Assembly: GCA_001642005.1 (NCBI GenBank)
Contig: LWCA01000242.1
Location: 1 to 37,253 of the forward strand
Origin: Intoshia linei
Taxonomy: Eukaryota; Orthonectida; Rhopaluridae
Direction of reading: 5' to 3'
DNA: 37,253 nucleotides
Part shown: positions 10,741 to 22,200 of the stretch, piece by piece
Layout of the letters: each line of letters starts with the position of its first letter
Numbering within the stretch: position 1 is the first letter of the stretch
Position numbers and translations under genes: made by a program
Notes under the pieces: model-generated
Seen by the model: only the letters and a program-made list of their open reading frames with translations
The model's database searches: none
Told to the model about the DNA's origin: nothing

Positions 10741-13700
10741 TTAAAAAATCAGTCTTAAAATTAAAATTCGGCCATCGGCAGAACTAGCTGCAGTTTGTAC
10801 GAAGTAAATAACAGTCAAGTACCTGTACCTATAATAAAATAAAAGTACCTGACTAAGTGCATAAAAAATATTGCAAGCATAATAGAAATTCGAATTCGTT
10901 GATCCTTTCATAATCCAATAGTACCTCAATGGAGGATACATGAAAAATGTAATTGGAAGGAAAATCATAGGTAGGGTCATATTTTCATTAACTAAATGAT
11001 ACAATCAGCGAAACTAATCTTAAAAATAATACAAGAAAATTGACATTTCCAAGATAAAATTAACGAGAGGTACAAGGAAAGTTGTGAATACGATGTATAT
11101 GGATCATAAAGACAAATTATTCCCAAAATCAAGTAGAATGAAAACATTGGTTTTTTTCTAAAATTAATAAAAAATGTACAATGAGACTATTCCATTCTAT
11201 GTATGGCGATTCCACAACAAAAATAGATAAATACTAGATTAAATCATTGCCAATGATGATCACTAGGGCACTTCTCATAAACGTTGATATAGTTAAAAAA
11301 TGTTAAAAGAAATATTAACTTTATCTGCCCTAATGACACAAAGGAAATGGGTTTACATGGAAATTAAATATGATAGTTTAAAAAAGTACACAAATCTAAT
11401 TGAGATTGTCAATGTATGCATAAATATTAAGAGTTGATAGACGCAAATAAAAAATTTTTCAAAATGGATAAACATTTCAGCAAACATGTACCAAGATATT
11501 CCTACATTTGGATCAATTTCAATAATCTTTAGTCTATTAATTACTATTAACACATTATAATTCATAAAATAAATGAAATTTATTAATAAACCTTTTCCAA
11601 TAAACGCTTTCCAAAAATTGATAAAATGTACACTGTTGAATTTGACGTGAAAATATTAGTACAATACATAACGTCAAAAACGCAAAATCTTTTAATTGTA
11701 AACATTTATTCTAAAATTATAATAATAAATAAAAAGTAATAATAAAATACTTTGAAAAGATAAACGAAAATAGGAATAATTAAAAGAATTGGGTATAAAT
11801 CATTGTATACACAAAGAGAAAAAACTAACATTGTCATTTTTGTGTGTTTTGTATAAAGGAGAAACCACAAAAGTGAAATTAAAAGATTTGAAACGGTGCT
11901 AGTCGATTTCAAGCCACATGCTGCAATTATACTTGGATTTAATAAATATCTAAAAAAATAATAATACAAAATAATTCATTACTGAATATGTAGTAATGTT
12001 TCAGAAGTGGGCAGATTTTAATTTTATCCATACAGGCAAGTTTAATATATTTTTAATTCGAAAATGAATTAGAGATTTTTTTCAATTAATCTGTAGTACA
12101 GATTCCATACTTACAGTCAGTTACATTGTACTGTTAATATCAGGGGTGTCAGACTCAATTTGCTTGGCGAGCCAAATGTGAAAAAAAATTATTACGCAGG
12201 GATCACAAAAAAATCCTTGCTCAAAAAATTATGTTAAAACTAACAGATTTAATTAATTTATAATGATTTTAATTCATAAAATGAAATAAAAATAATGAAA
12301 ATGTATGAAAGTGTACAAATAATGTTAAAACTGTAATAATGAATAAATAAATCATGAAAAATATATGAAAAAACTGTAAAATAAGAATTAAATGTATGTG
12401 TAAAAAATAAAAATTTATATTATAACGCGAGCCGCACTTTCCATAATTGGGGGCCTAAATGGCCCGAGGGCTGCAGAATTGACATCCCTGGTCAATATGA
12501 TAAAAATGCACACATATTTATTATAAAATGTTGCAATTACAAAAAATTTCAATTTTTTTCGTAAATTTTGGGGTCATAGTTTGCCCACCTCTGTAGTACA
12601 TAATCGTGAGATAAAATAGAATGCAGAAAACCCACGAAAATGTGGATTAATTTTAATAAGTGACAATATTATTTATACATTTTATTACATAACAAGTTGT
12701 CATTGATAACTTGGTCCCAACTGGCACTATATAGCCAGTAATAGGCCATAATTCACATATAATTCCATAATACAAACTAATTCTCGTTAACGAAATCATT
12801 GGTCCTGAAAAAAATCTCATTCCGTTAACTAGAAACTTTTTTGAAAAATATTCTCGTTAACAGAGTTTCTAGTCATTGATTACCCCAAAATCTAGACGAC
12901 AGATATATTATTATTCGACAAATCCAACTTTTATCCCATTATTAATAAAATTTCATAAAAAATACCATTTCAAGTCATAGGGAAAAATTGAGTTTTACTT
13001 ACATTTTGTTGAATTATCTGATTTTACGTAACCTTATGAAAAAAATCCACTTAATCAAACCTCAAAATAAAAAATTCCATTTTACCAAACTCTTAAGAGA
13101 AAAATATCCTTTTTCCAATATTTTGTTGAAAAACATGATTTACTAAATCCTATGATGAACAAGCTTTAATTTTTATATCAATGTTTTATATATCATGTTT
13201 ACCTTGGGGTGCAAAAAAATATTTTGAAATTAGGATCAGTACTAGGGTCACAAAAATTTTACAATATTACGGCACATTCTTGGGAAAATTTGAACTTTAC
13301 TATGGCACATTTTTGGGCAGTTTTCTCGTACATTAATAAACATCTCTGTAGCAATAACATTTAAAAAGTAAATTGTTTTTACCATAGAATTGAGTTGTTT
13401 TTAAAAAGTTTTGACAATGACATCTAATTATTAATAATTAATAAATCTGTAAATTGATCTCTTTTTATAAACAATATTCTAAAGAGAATTTTAATCTTTT
13501 AAAAATGATAAAATTTTATTAAAAACACGAATTTACTCTAAATTACATGTAAAATGTACAATTTACATGTTTAAATTTTTATTCTTCTATTCTATTCATT
13601 ACATTTAATCATTAAATTATTAACATTATAAAAATAATCAAAAATGATATAAAACCCTTCACTTAAATTTTGGTAAAAAAAATCTGAAAATTCCACTTCA

Positions 13701-15314
13701 AGGGTTTGGTTCAAAAAAATATTATAAAACCCACCCATTTAATGTTTGTAATTTGAAATTTAATTTATATGGTTATCTGTAACATTATTTAGGAATGTTT
13801 TGACTTTTTGACAATTGTGGCCCTAGTTAGTACACTGTTTGAACAGGGAACCACTACATTAAAAAAATAAAAATATTTTGATTTTCATTCCACTTAACTT
13901 ATATGTGCAGGTCATTTCATATAATTAATAATCAACCATTATTATCATCATTAATCGAGAAGAAAATAAAATCTAAAGCTTTTAATTAGAACCGAAAAAG
14001 CTTTAATATAATTATGATAGTAGTCATTTTAAGTTAAATTTGAATACATTTTTGTACTTCAGCAAAATTCACAGTCCGTTAATCAGGATTTTTTTTCGTT
14101 TAAAAAAAATTTATGAATAAAATTAAAAAATAATAAAAAATAAAAAATTAAACTGTCTAAAAATTAAACAAAATTTAAAAATGAGTTATAATAATCAGTA
14201 ACAACGTAAAAAAAAAGTAGGCGCCCTCCAACATATACATTTAATCTATTGTTGAATTTCTTCTACTGTGTATTACTACTGTTTTGTAAATTGAAATTTT
14301 CTAAGTGAATTCACACATTACTTTATAAACGTTTTAAATTTGAGTTAACGCAAATTAGTATTCATTAATCACACTTTCGAGGAATGCCTGCACTATTATA
14401 ATACAATGCAATCGAAATATCCACTAGGTAATCGTTATCAATAGTTGACTCTTTTTTGAAATAATCAGAAACATCACAATTCGCCTTAGACTAAAATATA
14501 TTGATTCAATATTAGTTTAGGTATCAAGAATTTTAACAACTGTAATATACCAACAATTGTTCCATCTAACTGCGATAAAGAAAAGATTTACGTTTTTGAA
14601 AAAAATTTAAAGTTAGCTAATTTTAAAACTAAATTAAAGTATGTAAAATATACCTTAAATTTTTTTTGACATGAATTTAAATTAAATTTAACCAAATAAC
14701 CCACTAAAACAGCACATAATATATCAATCATCTAAATATCTATATAACTAAACAGTAAAAATAAAAAACGGTATAAAAAATGAGTTGAAAGAATAGTGTA
14801 AATTTGCTAACAAATTGAAAAAATTCTATCATCAATGGCGTCTAAAATATGTTTTAATATTATTAATTTACTAATAATGAAGGATATTATAATTAGGTTA
14901 AGTTATTAACAGAACGTAACAATAAATGTAAAAACTTTTTAACGACTTTCACCTAACCTAATTATAATAATACCACATGTATAAATTCGACACTATAACA
15001 ACAAATTCCAGCATTCTTGAGAGCTATACCTTCCTCAACTAAAAGCATATAAATTTTTTTAACCGTTAAAACGGCTCAAAGTTTTACATACCATTAATTG
15101 CACTATTGTACGGAGTAATTAATTCATAAACTTGAGTAAAATCGTAAATTTTTGAAATTTCACTAAACCCGACACGTGAAATGATTCCAATCAATATAAT
15201 ACAAATTCTAGTTTTGGTGCATTTCTGACGAAAATTTTGACAAAATTCTAATTTGGTCCCTTTGCAAAATGTATAATCTAATTTGTTTAAAGTACTAGCT
15301 TCATTACTTTTCAT
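10741..15314 (-). CDS. PIGU: GPI transamidase subunit PIG-U
   Basis: PIG-U is a polytopic ER-membrane subunit of the GPI transamidase complex, which attaches GPI anchors to proteins. Ten exons: 15092-15314, 14977-15038, 14770-14841, 14654-14731, 14375-14490, 11751-11949, 11592-11710, 11390-11533, 11045-11157, 10741-10991, giving 458 residues (human about 435). All phases are consistent. Landmarks: ELITPYNSA...EEGIALKNAGI near residue 65, HTPLMIEFF, MIDILCAVLVGYL, YLLNPSIIAACGLKS at 185, IDPNVGISWYMFAEMF at 296, and the C-terminal WIMKGSTNSNFYYA at 401, each matching the family in order. Hydrophobic segments recur throughout. The donors of exons 2 and 3 are the least certain (14977 could be 14974). 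Intron 5 (11950-14374) carries a hAT MITE. The start ATG lies 304 bp from CCDC25 in head-to-head orientation. Confidence 0.9.
10766..10830. repeat. R1-terminal motif inside the PIGU last exon
   Basis: A block resembling the R1 terminal motif (CGGCAGAACTAGCTGCAGTTTG, shortened here to its core GGCAGAACTAGCTGC, followed by ACAGTCAAGTACC) overlaps the last codons of PIGU. Copies elsewhere sit at 18015-18065, 24388-24452 and 24952-25015. This suggests that the end of the PIGU reading frame was contributed by a repeat. Confidence 0.5.
12133..12498. mobile_element. hAT-type MITE with 8-bp target-site duplication
   Basis: A 350-bp element (12141-12490) begins CAGGGGTGTCAGACTCA and ends ATTGACATCCCTG, imperfect inverted termini typical of hAT. 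It is flanked by GTTAATAT (12133-12140) and GTCAATAT (12491-12498), an 8-bp duplication with one mismatch. The interior is AT-rich without a reading frame. It sits in PIGU intron 5. Confidence 0.85.
12500..14370. other. Remainder of PIGU intron 5
   Basis: About 1.9 kb of AT-rich intronic sequence. A cluster of CTCGTTAACG-like words around 12780-12860 is the only local structure I noticed; no exon or RNA gene is visible. Confidence 0.4.
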
Positions 15315-15618
15315 TTTTTATATATTTTTTAAAATATAAAATATAATATAAATTAATATTCCGATGGAAATCTAAAATCATTGTCAAGGTAAATCATCGA
15401 AATCTAGTCACTCGTCATGACTCAATAACAAATTTAGTTTATATATAAAAAAGGAAAATAAATAGAAAGACATGAAAAATGTTCAACTCTGTTCATTATT
15501 ATTAAACTCCCTGTCAAGACCAAATTCGACCCTAAAAATTATTACAATCTACATTGAATTGAATTATAAACAAACCATTAGTAACAAAATAACGTGATCA
15601 TCAATTTAAAATTTGAGA
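15315..15618. promoter_or_regulatory. Shared upstream region of PIGU (-) and CCDC25 (+)
   Basis: Only 304 bp separate the two start codons of these divergent genes, so both promoters and 5' untranslated regions must lie here. I see no clear TATA or initiator that could be assigned with confidence in such AT-rich DNA. Inferred from gene layout. Confidence 0.6.
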
Positions 15619-16257
15619 ATGGTCTTTTATTTTAAAAGTTGTCCGAACAATTCAAAACAAGAATACAATTTATATAGCGGAGAAGACAAATTTGAAAATG
15701 ATGAATTGATAAAATATTCTTGGCCAAATGATGTGTGGTTTCATGTAGATAACCTTTCATCTGCTCATGTTTATTATAGAGGAGATGGAGAAATTGACCC
15801 TGAAACATTACCACCTGAATTAATTGAAGATTGTGCTCAATTGACTAAATTCAATAGCATTCAAGGAAACAAAACACCATCCGTAAATATTATATACACC
15901 TTGGCTTCAAATTTACACAAGACAAATAATATGGAACCGGGAGAAGTCAATTTCAAAAACCGATCAAAAGTATATAAAATTAATGTGAGTGCCAGAAATA
16001 ATGGTATATGTAGACGATTAAGTAAAACCAAAATTGTTGGATCTGTAGACGATTTTAAAAAACAACACCATGAAAATTTGATTAAAATTAAACAAGACAG
16101 AATACGCATTAATATGGAAGAAACTAAAAAAAACGAAATATTACGTAAAGAACGCGAAATTGAGAAAGAAAAGTATTCATATAATAATTTACATCGAACT
16201 GAAAATATGACATCTAATAAAGACGTTGAAGAGTATGATTCTGATGATTTTATTTAA
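15619..16257 (+). CDS. CCDC25: CCDC25 homolog (NFACT-R/DUF814 domain)
   Basis: Single-exon gene of 212 residues (human CCDC25 is 208). The N-terminal NFACT-R domain (about 1-115) is clear: MVFYF start, YSGEDKFENDELIKYSWPND, DVWFHVDNLSSAHVY, NSIQGNKTPSVNI. A charged helical region follows (about 135-190, rich in K, E and R, coiled-coil-like), and the acidic tail ends DSDDFI, as in the family. NFACT-R domains occur in ribosome quality-control factors; mammalian CCDC25 has also been described as a membrane sensor of extracellular DNA. The start is the ATG at MVFYF, which matches the family N-terminus. No intron interrupts the frame, although neighbouring genes have many. The stop codon overlaps that of MOCOS on the other strand. 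Confidence 0.93.
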   Translation: MVFYFKSCPNNSKQEYNLYSGEDKFENDELIKYSWPNDVWFHVDNLSSAHVYYRGDGEIDPETLPPELIEDCAQLTKFNSIQGNKTPSVNIIYTLASNLHKTNNMEPGEVNFKNRSKVYKINVSARNNGICRRLSKTKIVGSVDDFKKQHHENLIKIKQDRIRINMEETKKNEILRKEREIEKEKYSYNNLHRTENMTSNKDVEEYDSDDFI

Positions 16258-19200
16258 ATTATAGTCAAATTAAAATTTTTATATTCCTTTTCTAAAAAGT
16301 TTATAAAATTTTTCCAGTCTTTTTCAGTTGAATGTTTGCCAAATGATATTCTTACTGATCCTGTCGGTTTACCATCAATTACACCAATCGAATCGTCTAA
16401 AACGTGATTCGCCTAATTGATACGTAAAACTATCATGTTTATGAGGTACCTCGTAACTTTTCATTAAATCATCATTTGTCAGGTTTAACCACATTTGACT
16501 AGCTCCGATATTACAAAATGTACCAGTACGTAGAATTATTTTGTTTTTTATTGCAGATTTATTAACCTGAATTATAATTTATAATGGGTTGATTATAAGC
16601 TTTATTAAATTAAATTAGGTCATTTAGAGAGGTTTATGGGAAAAACCTAACTTTACTTATATATAAAGTAATTTTCTAAAAATGTATGTCCTTGTTTGTC
16701 TAATTATTTGTTTAAAAAAGTAAAAGGCGTAAAGTTTTAGTAACACCATCATATAATAGTTTTTCGATAGTGATTTCATAATTGTCAGAAATTGAGGCCT
16801 TCAGGACAAAAACACAAATTACCCTTTTTTTTAAATGAAATAAGTCCTAGAATTTTAGAAAACATACATTCTGGGATAGTTATAAAAATGATAAGCATTA
16901 TCATAAAAATCAACCTCAAAAATCTACATTTTCAAAACTCAAAACCTTAAATAGCTCTTTTTTGAGAAAATGAAAAAAGTTATAGAAATTTAAAAAAAAC
17001 ACAGCTAATAGAATTATTTTTAAATTGACGCCTTCATGGTCAAAAATCAGTTAGTATTGATTTTTTTCTTTGGTGAGTAAACAAAAAAAATTATATAACT
17101 AATAGTCCCAGAATAAAAAAAGATTATTCTGATAAAAAATTCGAATCAGAAGTCTACGTATTCCCAAAAAATAATTTAAAAAATATACTTTGGTTCTTTC
17201 TATGCGACAATTTAGTCACCCCGTTGACAATATCCTTACTTATATACATGTAATATGCTACGCAATATTTGTTTGTGTGTTCCTGTTTATTGCAATAACT
17301 ACCAGTCTTAGAATTTATAAAGTCCAAATTTCAATTACAGTTTTTTCCGAGGTATTAGCAACATAAATTTCAACCTCCCAAACTCACATCTAAAACCCCA
17401 ATTGTCCCTCTTTTTGAAAATCAAACGAGTTGGAGAATTAAAAAAAAATATATACGCTGACACGGATTTTAAAATCATAAGTTTAAATTTAAAAAAAATA
17501 TATCTTCAGGGCCAAAACCACAAATTACCCTTTTTTTTAATGAAAACAGCCCTAGAATTTAAAAAAATTTTAATCTGAATAAGTGACGCCTTCATGGTCA
17601 AAAAAGCATTTTAGTTTTCATATATTTTTTTTCCGAAATATTTTATTAAAATAAAAAATATGAAATAATTAACTGTCCGAAAATTAAAAAAAAAGAAATA
17701 ATATTCTGATAGAGCTTATTCCAGTTCATATAAATACAAAATGTCAACCCCAGAAATCTACGCATTCCCGGTTAAAAATAATTTTAAATATTGATCCTAC
17801 AATTTTAAAAAAAATGTGCATTGAATGTCTACATATTTGCAAAAAAGAAACATGGGTGACAATCTATATAATTCATTACTTCGGAATTTTTTTCATTTTC
17901 AAAACGTTTTGTAAGAAATTTAAATAAAAATTACAACGACTACTAAAAGTAATACAACTTTGTTATTATCATTTTTATATTTATTACATTCCTTTGCAAT
18001 ATTGGTAAAATTCGCTGGAAAAGCTAGGCGCTGTTTGTATGTAGTACATAACAGTCAACCTAGTACAATATAATACCAAAAATTTAAAAATATACCAAAT
18101 CATAATTGACTAATGTTCCATTTTGATCCAGTACATTAAAATTTAAAACGGCACCATTACATTTTGATGACATATGGTCCATATCACCATATATTAAAAT
18201 AATAGGTTGATGATTATCATGTTTTAATTCACTCAATTTTTTTAAAAAAACGCTAAATATTGTAAATACAACATTTTCCACTTTTTCAGGTAAACCTGCA
18301 ACTAAATATAATTATAAACTAAAATAACTTGTAATGTAAAATATGGAGAAAAAATACATTTAGACATTGTAAAGCACATGAATGCAGCTCTGAGACCAAC
18401 CAATTGTAAAAAAGGTATAGTACCGTCCTCAAATCTAAATGTAATGATAAACTATACAAGACGTAATATACACAATAAAGATGCACTCTCAATATATTAG
18501 TAATAAATAATTGTAAGTGAAAATAAACCTACTGGAAAAATTTTTCCGCGGATAATTTATTTTCTTATCTACTAAATATATATCTTGCGTCCCACCACCA
18601 AAATAACGTTTACGAAGAAGAGACTTGGCCCGTTTGTGTACTATCAGAGCTCCTAACCAATGATTATTTATCAATAAATATATTTTAACATACCTAGACC
18701 AGTTGGATATCCAAAAATTTTGTAGAAAGAAAAAACTACAAAATCAGGCTGATATTTTTCTAAATCTAGCTTTGAACAAGGGACAAAACTAGCAGCATCC
18801 AATAAAACAAACTTTTTCGGTTTTTTAATATCATTTATGATGGATAAATTGTACTTTTTACCATTAAAGTTTGATTGAGCTGGAAATACAAACAATTGAT
18901 TAGTATAATCATTTTGTCGGATTAAATCTATGAAAGTGAAATGAATTATTGGAATAAAGTATATTACTAGCCTCTTTCATAAAATCATCATATTTTAAAC
19001 ATTTAAATCCAAATTTTCTCCACAATACAGTTTCTCTCATTCCAACAACGGAAGTATGATTGTCATTCAAATAAACCAATTCTACATTATTATTTTAAAC
19101 CACAATAACCAAATTTACTTTTTATTAAAATAAACATAATTCGAATATGTAAAACCTCTTGCCAAAAAAATTATATTACACGTTTTTAAAGACCGTTACC

Positions 19201-22200
19201 GTGTTTAATATACAATAATATGTGTACAAATAATGTACATATAAACAAGTCATTCCAAAGTAAACGGTAATGTTTACCTAGAGGCCCTGAATCTAGATGG
19301 GTTGCGTGAATGGTTCTAGTAATGTTCTGGTACCAGAAAAATGTTTTTAAATAATTTGATCATTTTTTTCAAATTTCAAGTAGAGTCGAAGATTAAATAA
19401 GTCGAAACGCGATTTAAATAAATAAAAAATTTTCTCAAATGGACAAAATAAGGGAAGACTTAAATACAATGTAAATTTTGTTATATCCTTTAATGTTGTA
19501 TAGAATAATATAATTTTATAAATATCATATTTATGTAATTTTTGTATTGTATAAACTAAAATTATATACAATATTGCACATTGTACAATGGTCTACAATT
19601 GGATTAGGTACTGCCAGTAGCCTTAGCCTTCTTGGGAATCAAAGTTAAATTGATGTGAGGCAATACACCGCCTTGGCTGATCGTAATATGCTTCATTAAT
19701 CGGTTCAATTCTTTATCATTTCTGATGGTCCTTTATCCTTACGAAGGTGTCTGTGAATACGTCCGAATGAAAATTGTAATTCAGCTTTCGATGATCTTGA
19801 TTTGCTCTTTGCATTTTTCGATTTTCCTGATTTTCCTCTTCCAGACATAATACTGTAATATTTTAAATCGGTAAAAAATAAATGGTACCCTAATTCAGAA
19901 AATTGTTTATATACTATCAGTATGTGCGCAATATGATATTATAAGTAAAAATTTAAAAGTCACATATAGTGATCAACAATTACGTTATACTATAACCTAT
20001 ACTACATATATAAAATGTATACCCTTTTTGAATTTTAAGGCTTTCGCGCGCTTTTTCCCCTTTTTCTTAATTGGCGCTATTTCTTTTTTTAAAGATGGAT
20101 ATGATTAATGTATGACCCACTAAGACATATGCCAAATTTGCACATAAAAATTTTAATATTTAACCTCACAGGGTGTCTTTTCCTTAAAAAGTAGTTTTTG
20201 TAATATTGGTCAAATTTAAAAATACTAACAATTATAATAACGATAAATTTATTTTAAATATGAAAATCTGAGTATCCCATGTTAAAATTCAGTTATTAAC
20301 GTTTTAAACACATTTTAATGAAAAAAAGTAATATGAACTCACTAGAAGCCGAGCTAAAAAATTGAACTGTGTTTGTTCTAATTATAATTTTTGTATGACG
20401 ATATGTAAAATGTTATGCAGATTCGAGGCAATTGAGTGTAGTTTTTTTTGTATTATTAGTTTCTTCGTTTTAATTAATTAAAATCAGGAAAAAAAACGAA
20501 AATACTTTATTATCTTGAAAAAATTACGATAAATCATGGAAACAATAGTTTTTAAAATTTTAAATATTTATTTTAAAATTTAACAGTAATTTTGTTTCAA
20601 TGTCAACCATATTACGGTCGACAAATTTTTTTACATATCCCAGAGATCTCTTACAAATTTCATTTGTAACATCCACATTGATAGGATATGATCGCAACAT
20701 ATAATTCCGATTAAAGCATTCCAATGTTTTACCTTCCAGTATTCTTTGTAATAATTAAATTGATTCAATTTGTCTTCTACAAGTGAACCAAGCAGGCGAG
20801 AGATACCATACATTGTTATAACCGATTGCACAACATCAAATATTGTTGATGATGTTCCATTAACTATTATTTTCATTGCAATGCATATCTGCAAAGATCA
20901 TCTTTGTAATTAATAATTAGTTTATTTATTTCTTTCTGACATACCTTTAAACTACATGCTTGTTTTTAAATGGACGACCTAGAAAATGTCTTGTATCCCA
21001 TTATTTTCATTACTTCGTTAACAATAGAAACAGTACAATTAATGGAATATCCAAGGCTTTCAGATATTTTTACAACATCCGACTGACATATTGTGAGGAT
21101 AAAGCAAATTTGAATTATTTTCCATTGAATCTGATGTGAAGTTTGATTCTTCAGCACTATTATTATATTGGTCCAAAATTGAGTCAAAAATTTTAGGTTC
21201 ACAAGAAATATCAACTAATTTTATAAATGGTTCATGTTTGCCATGCTTTATATGTTTTGATTTTTTCTTGTTATTAATTGTAATAATCTACGCTTTATTG
21301 AATTCTTTGTAATTGTTTTAATTCGACATTTTTTCCATAAAAATATCAATTCATCAGAAATCAAATCAATTCGATCATTAACAGACTTGGTAGTGTGAAA
21401 TAGAAATGCATATCTTTCTAATGTATTAAATTTCAGTTGCCAATCGAGATAAATCACTTAACTTATTCATTATTATAAAACTTTTATAAACGAATAAATA
21501 AAGGAATGTAAATAGAATTGTTGCGATAGTTACCGTTGAAATATTTAAACCTCACATTTTATATATACTTTTGAAAATATAAATTGATTTAGGGCACACA
21601 TTTTTAAAAAATTGACCATTTTTAATAGGCACATACGTTATTACACACTTTAAAGTATATGGTGTGACCATGGATTTTTTTTTGAACAGCCCTAATATTT
21701 ATACAATATTTATTATATTATATTATATATTGTATTTATAAAATGTTCAGTGATATGTTAAAATTTTATCAATTTTCCATTATTTCAGTTTAACTTTAAC
21801 TCAATAATAAACAAGATTACTAGTCAATAATGAATTTCGATTATAATTATAATCATTAATAATTATTATTTACATGATAAAAATTTTATTAAGGAGCGGT
21901 AGAATATTTTTATGAAGCTACAGGAAAAAATGTTAGGAATCACTGATATAAACCTTTAAAATCAATTATATTATTATTTTCTTTTTCAGCAAACACAAAA
22001 CATTCAGCTATCATCTTTAATCCGGATGTGGCTCCATTGTTGAATATAATACTGTAATCATCGTTTTTAATTGATAAAAATTCTTTAATGCTAAAAAATA
22101 AAACGTAAAATAAAATTAGTACAATAAATAAATTAAATAATTTAAACAGAAAAACATATTTGATAACATTTGTTGTATGGAAATTGGGTTATTCCAGATT

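Larger units (their letters stand above)
19082..21953. other. MOCOS intron 3
   Basis: A 2.9-kb intron holding the H2A pseudogene and the decayed ORF cluster listed separately. Outside those, 19090-19600, 19850-20600 and 21460-21950 show no exon, RNA gene or recognisable element. Confidence 0.5.

Noticed and set aside
14540-14600. Possible PIGU exon reading LDGTIVGILQLLK
   Set aside because: Exon 4 (14654-14731) already covers the matching membrane segment and joins exon 5 in phase.
15632-16109. Minus-strand open frames opposite CCDC25
   Set aside because: Shadows of a clearly conserved plus-strand gene; no family similarity.
19347-19571. 74-residue minus-strand open frame
   Set aside because: Low-complexity Ile/Tyr/Phe-rich translation of AT-rich intron; no splice context.
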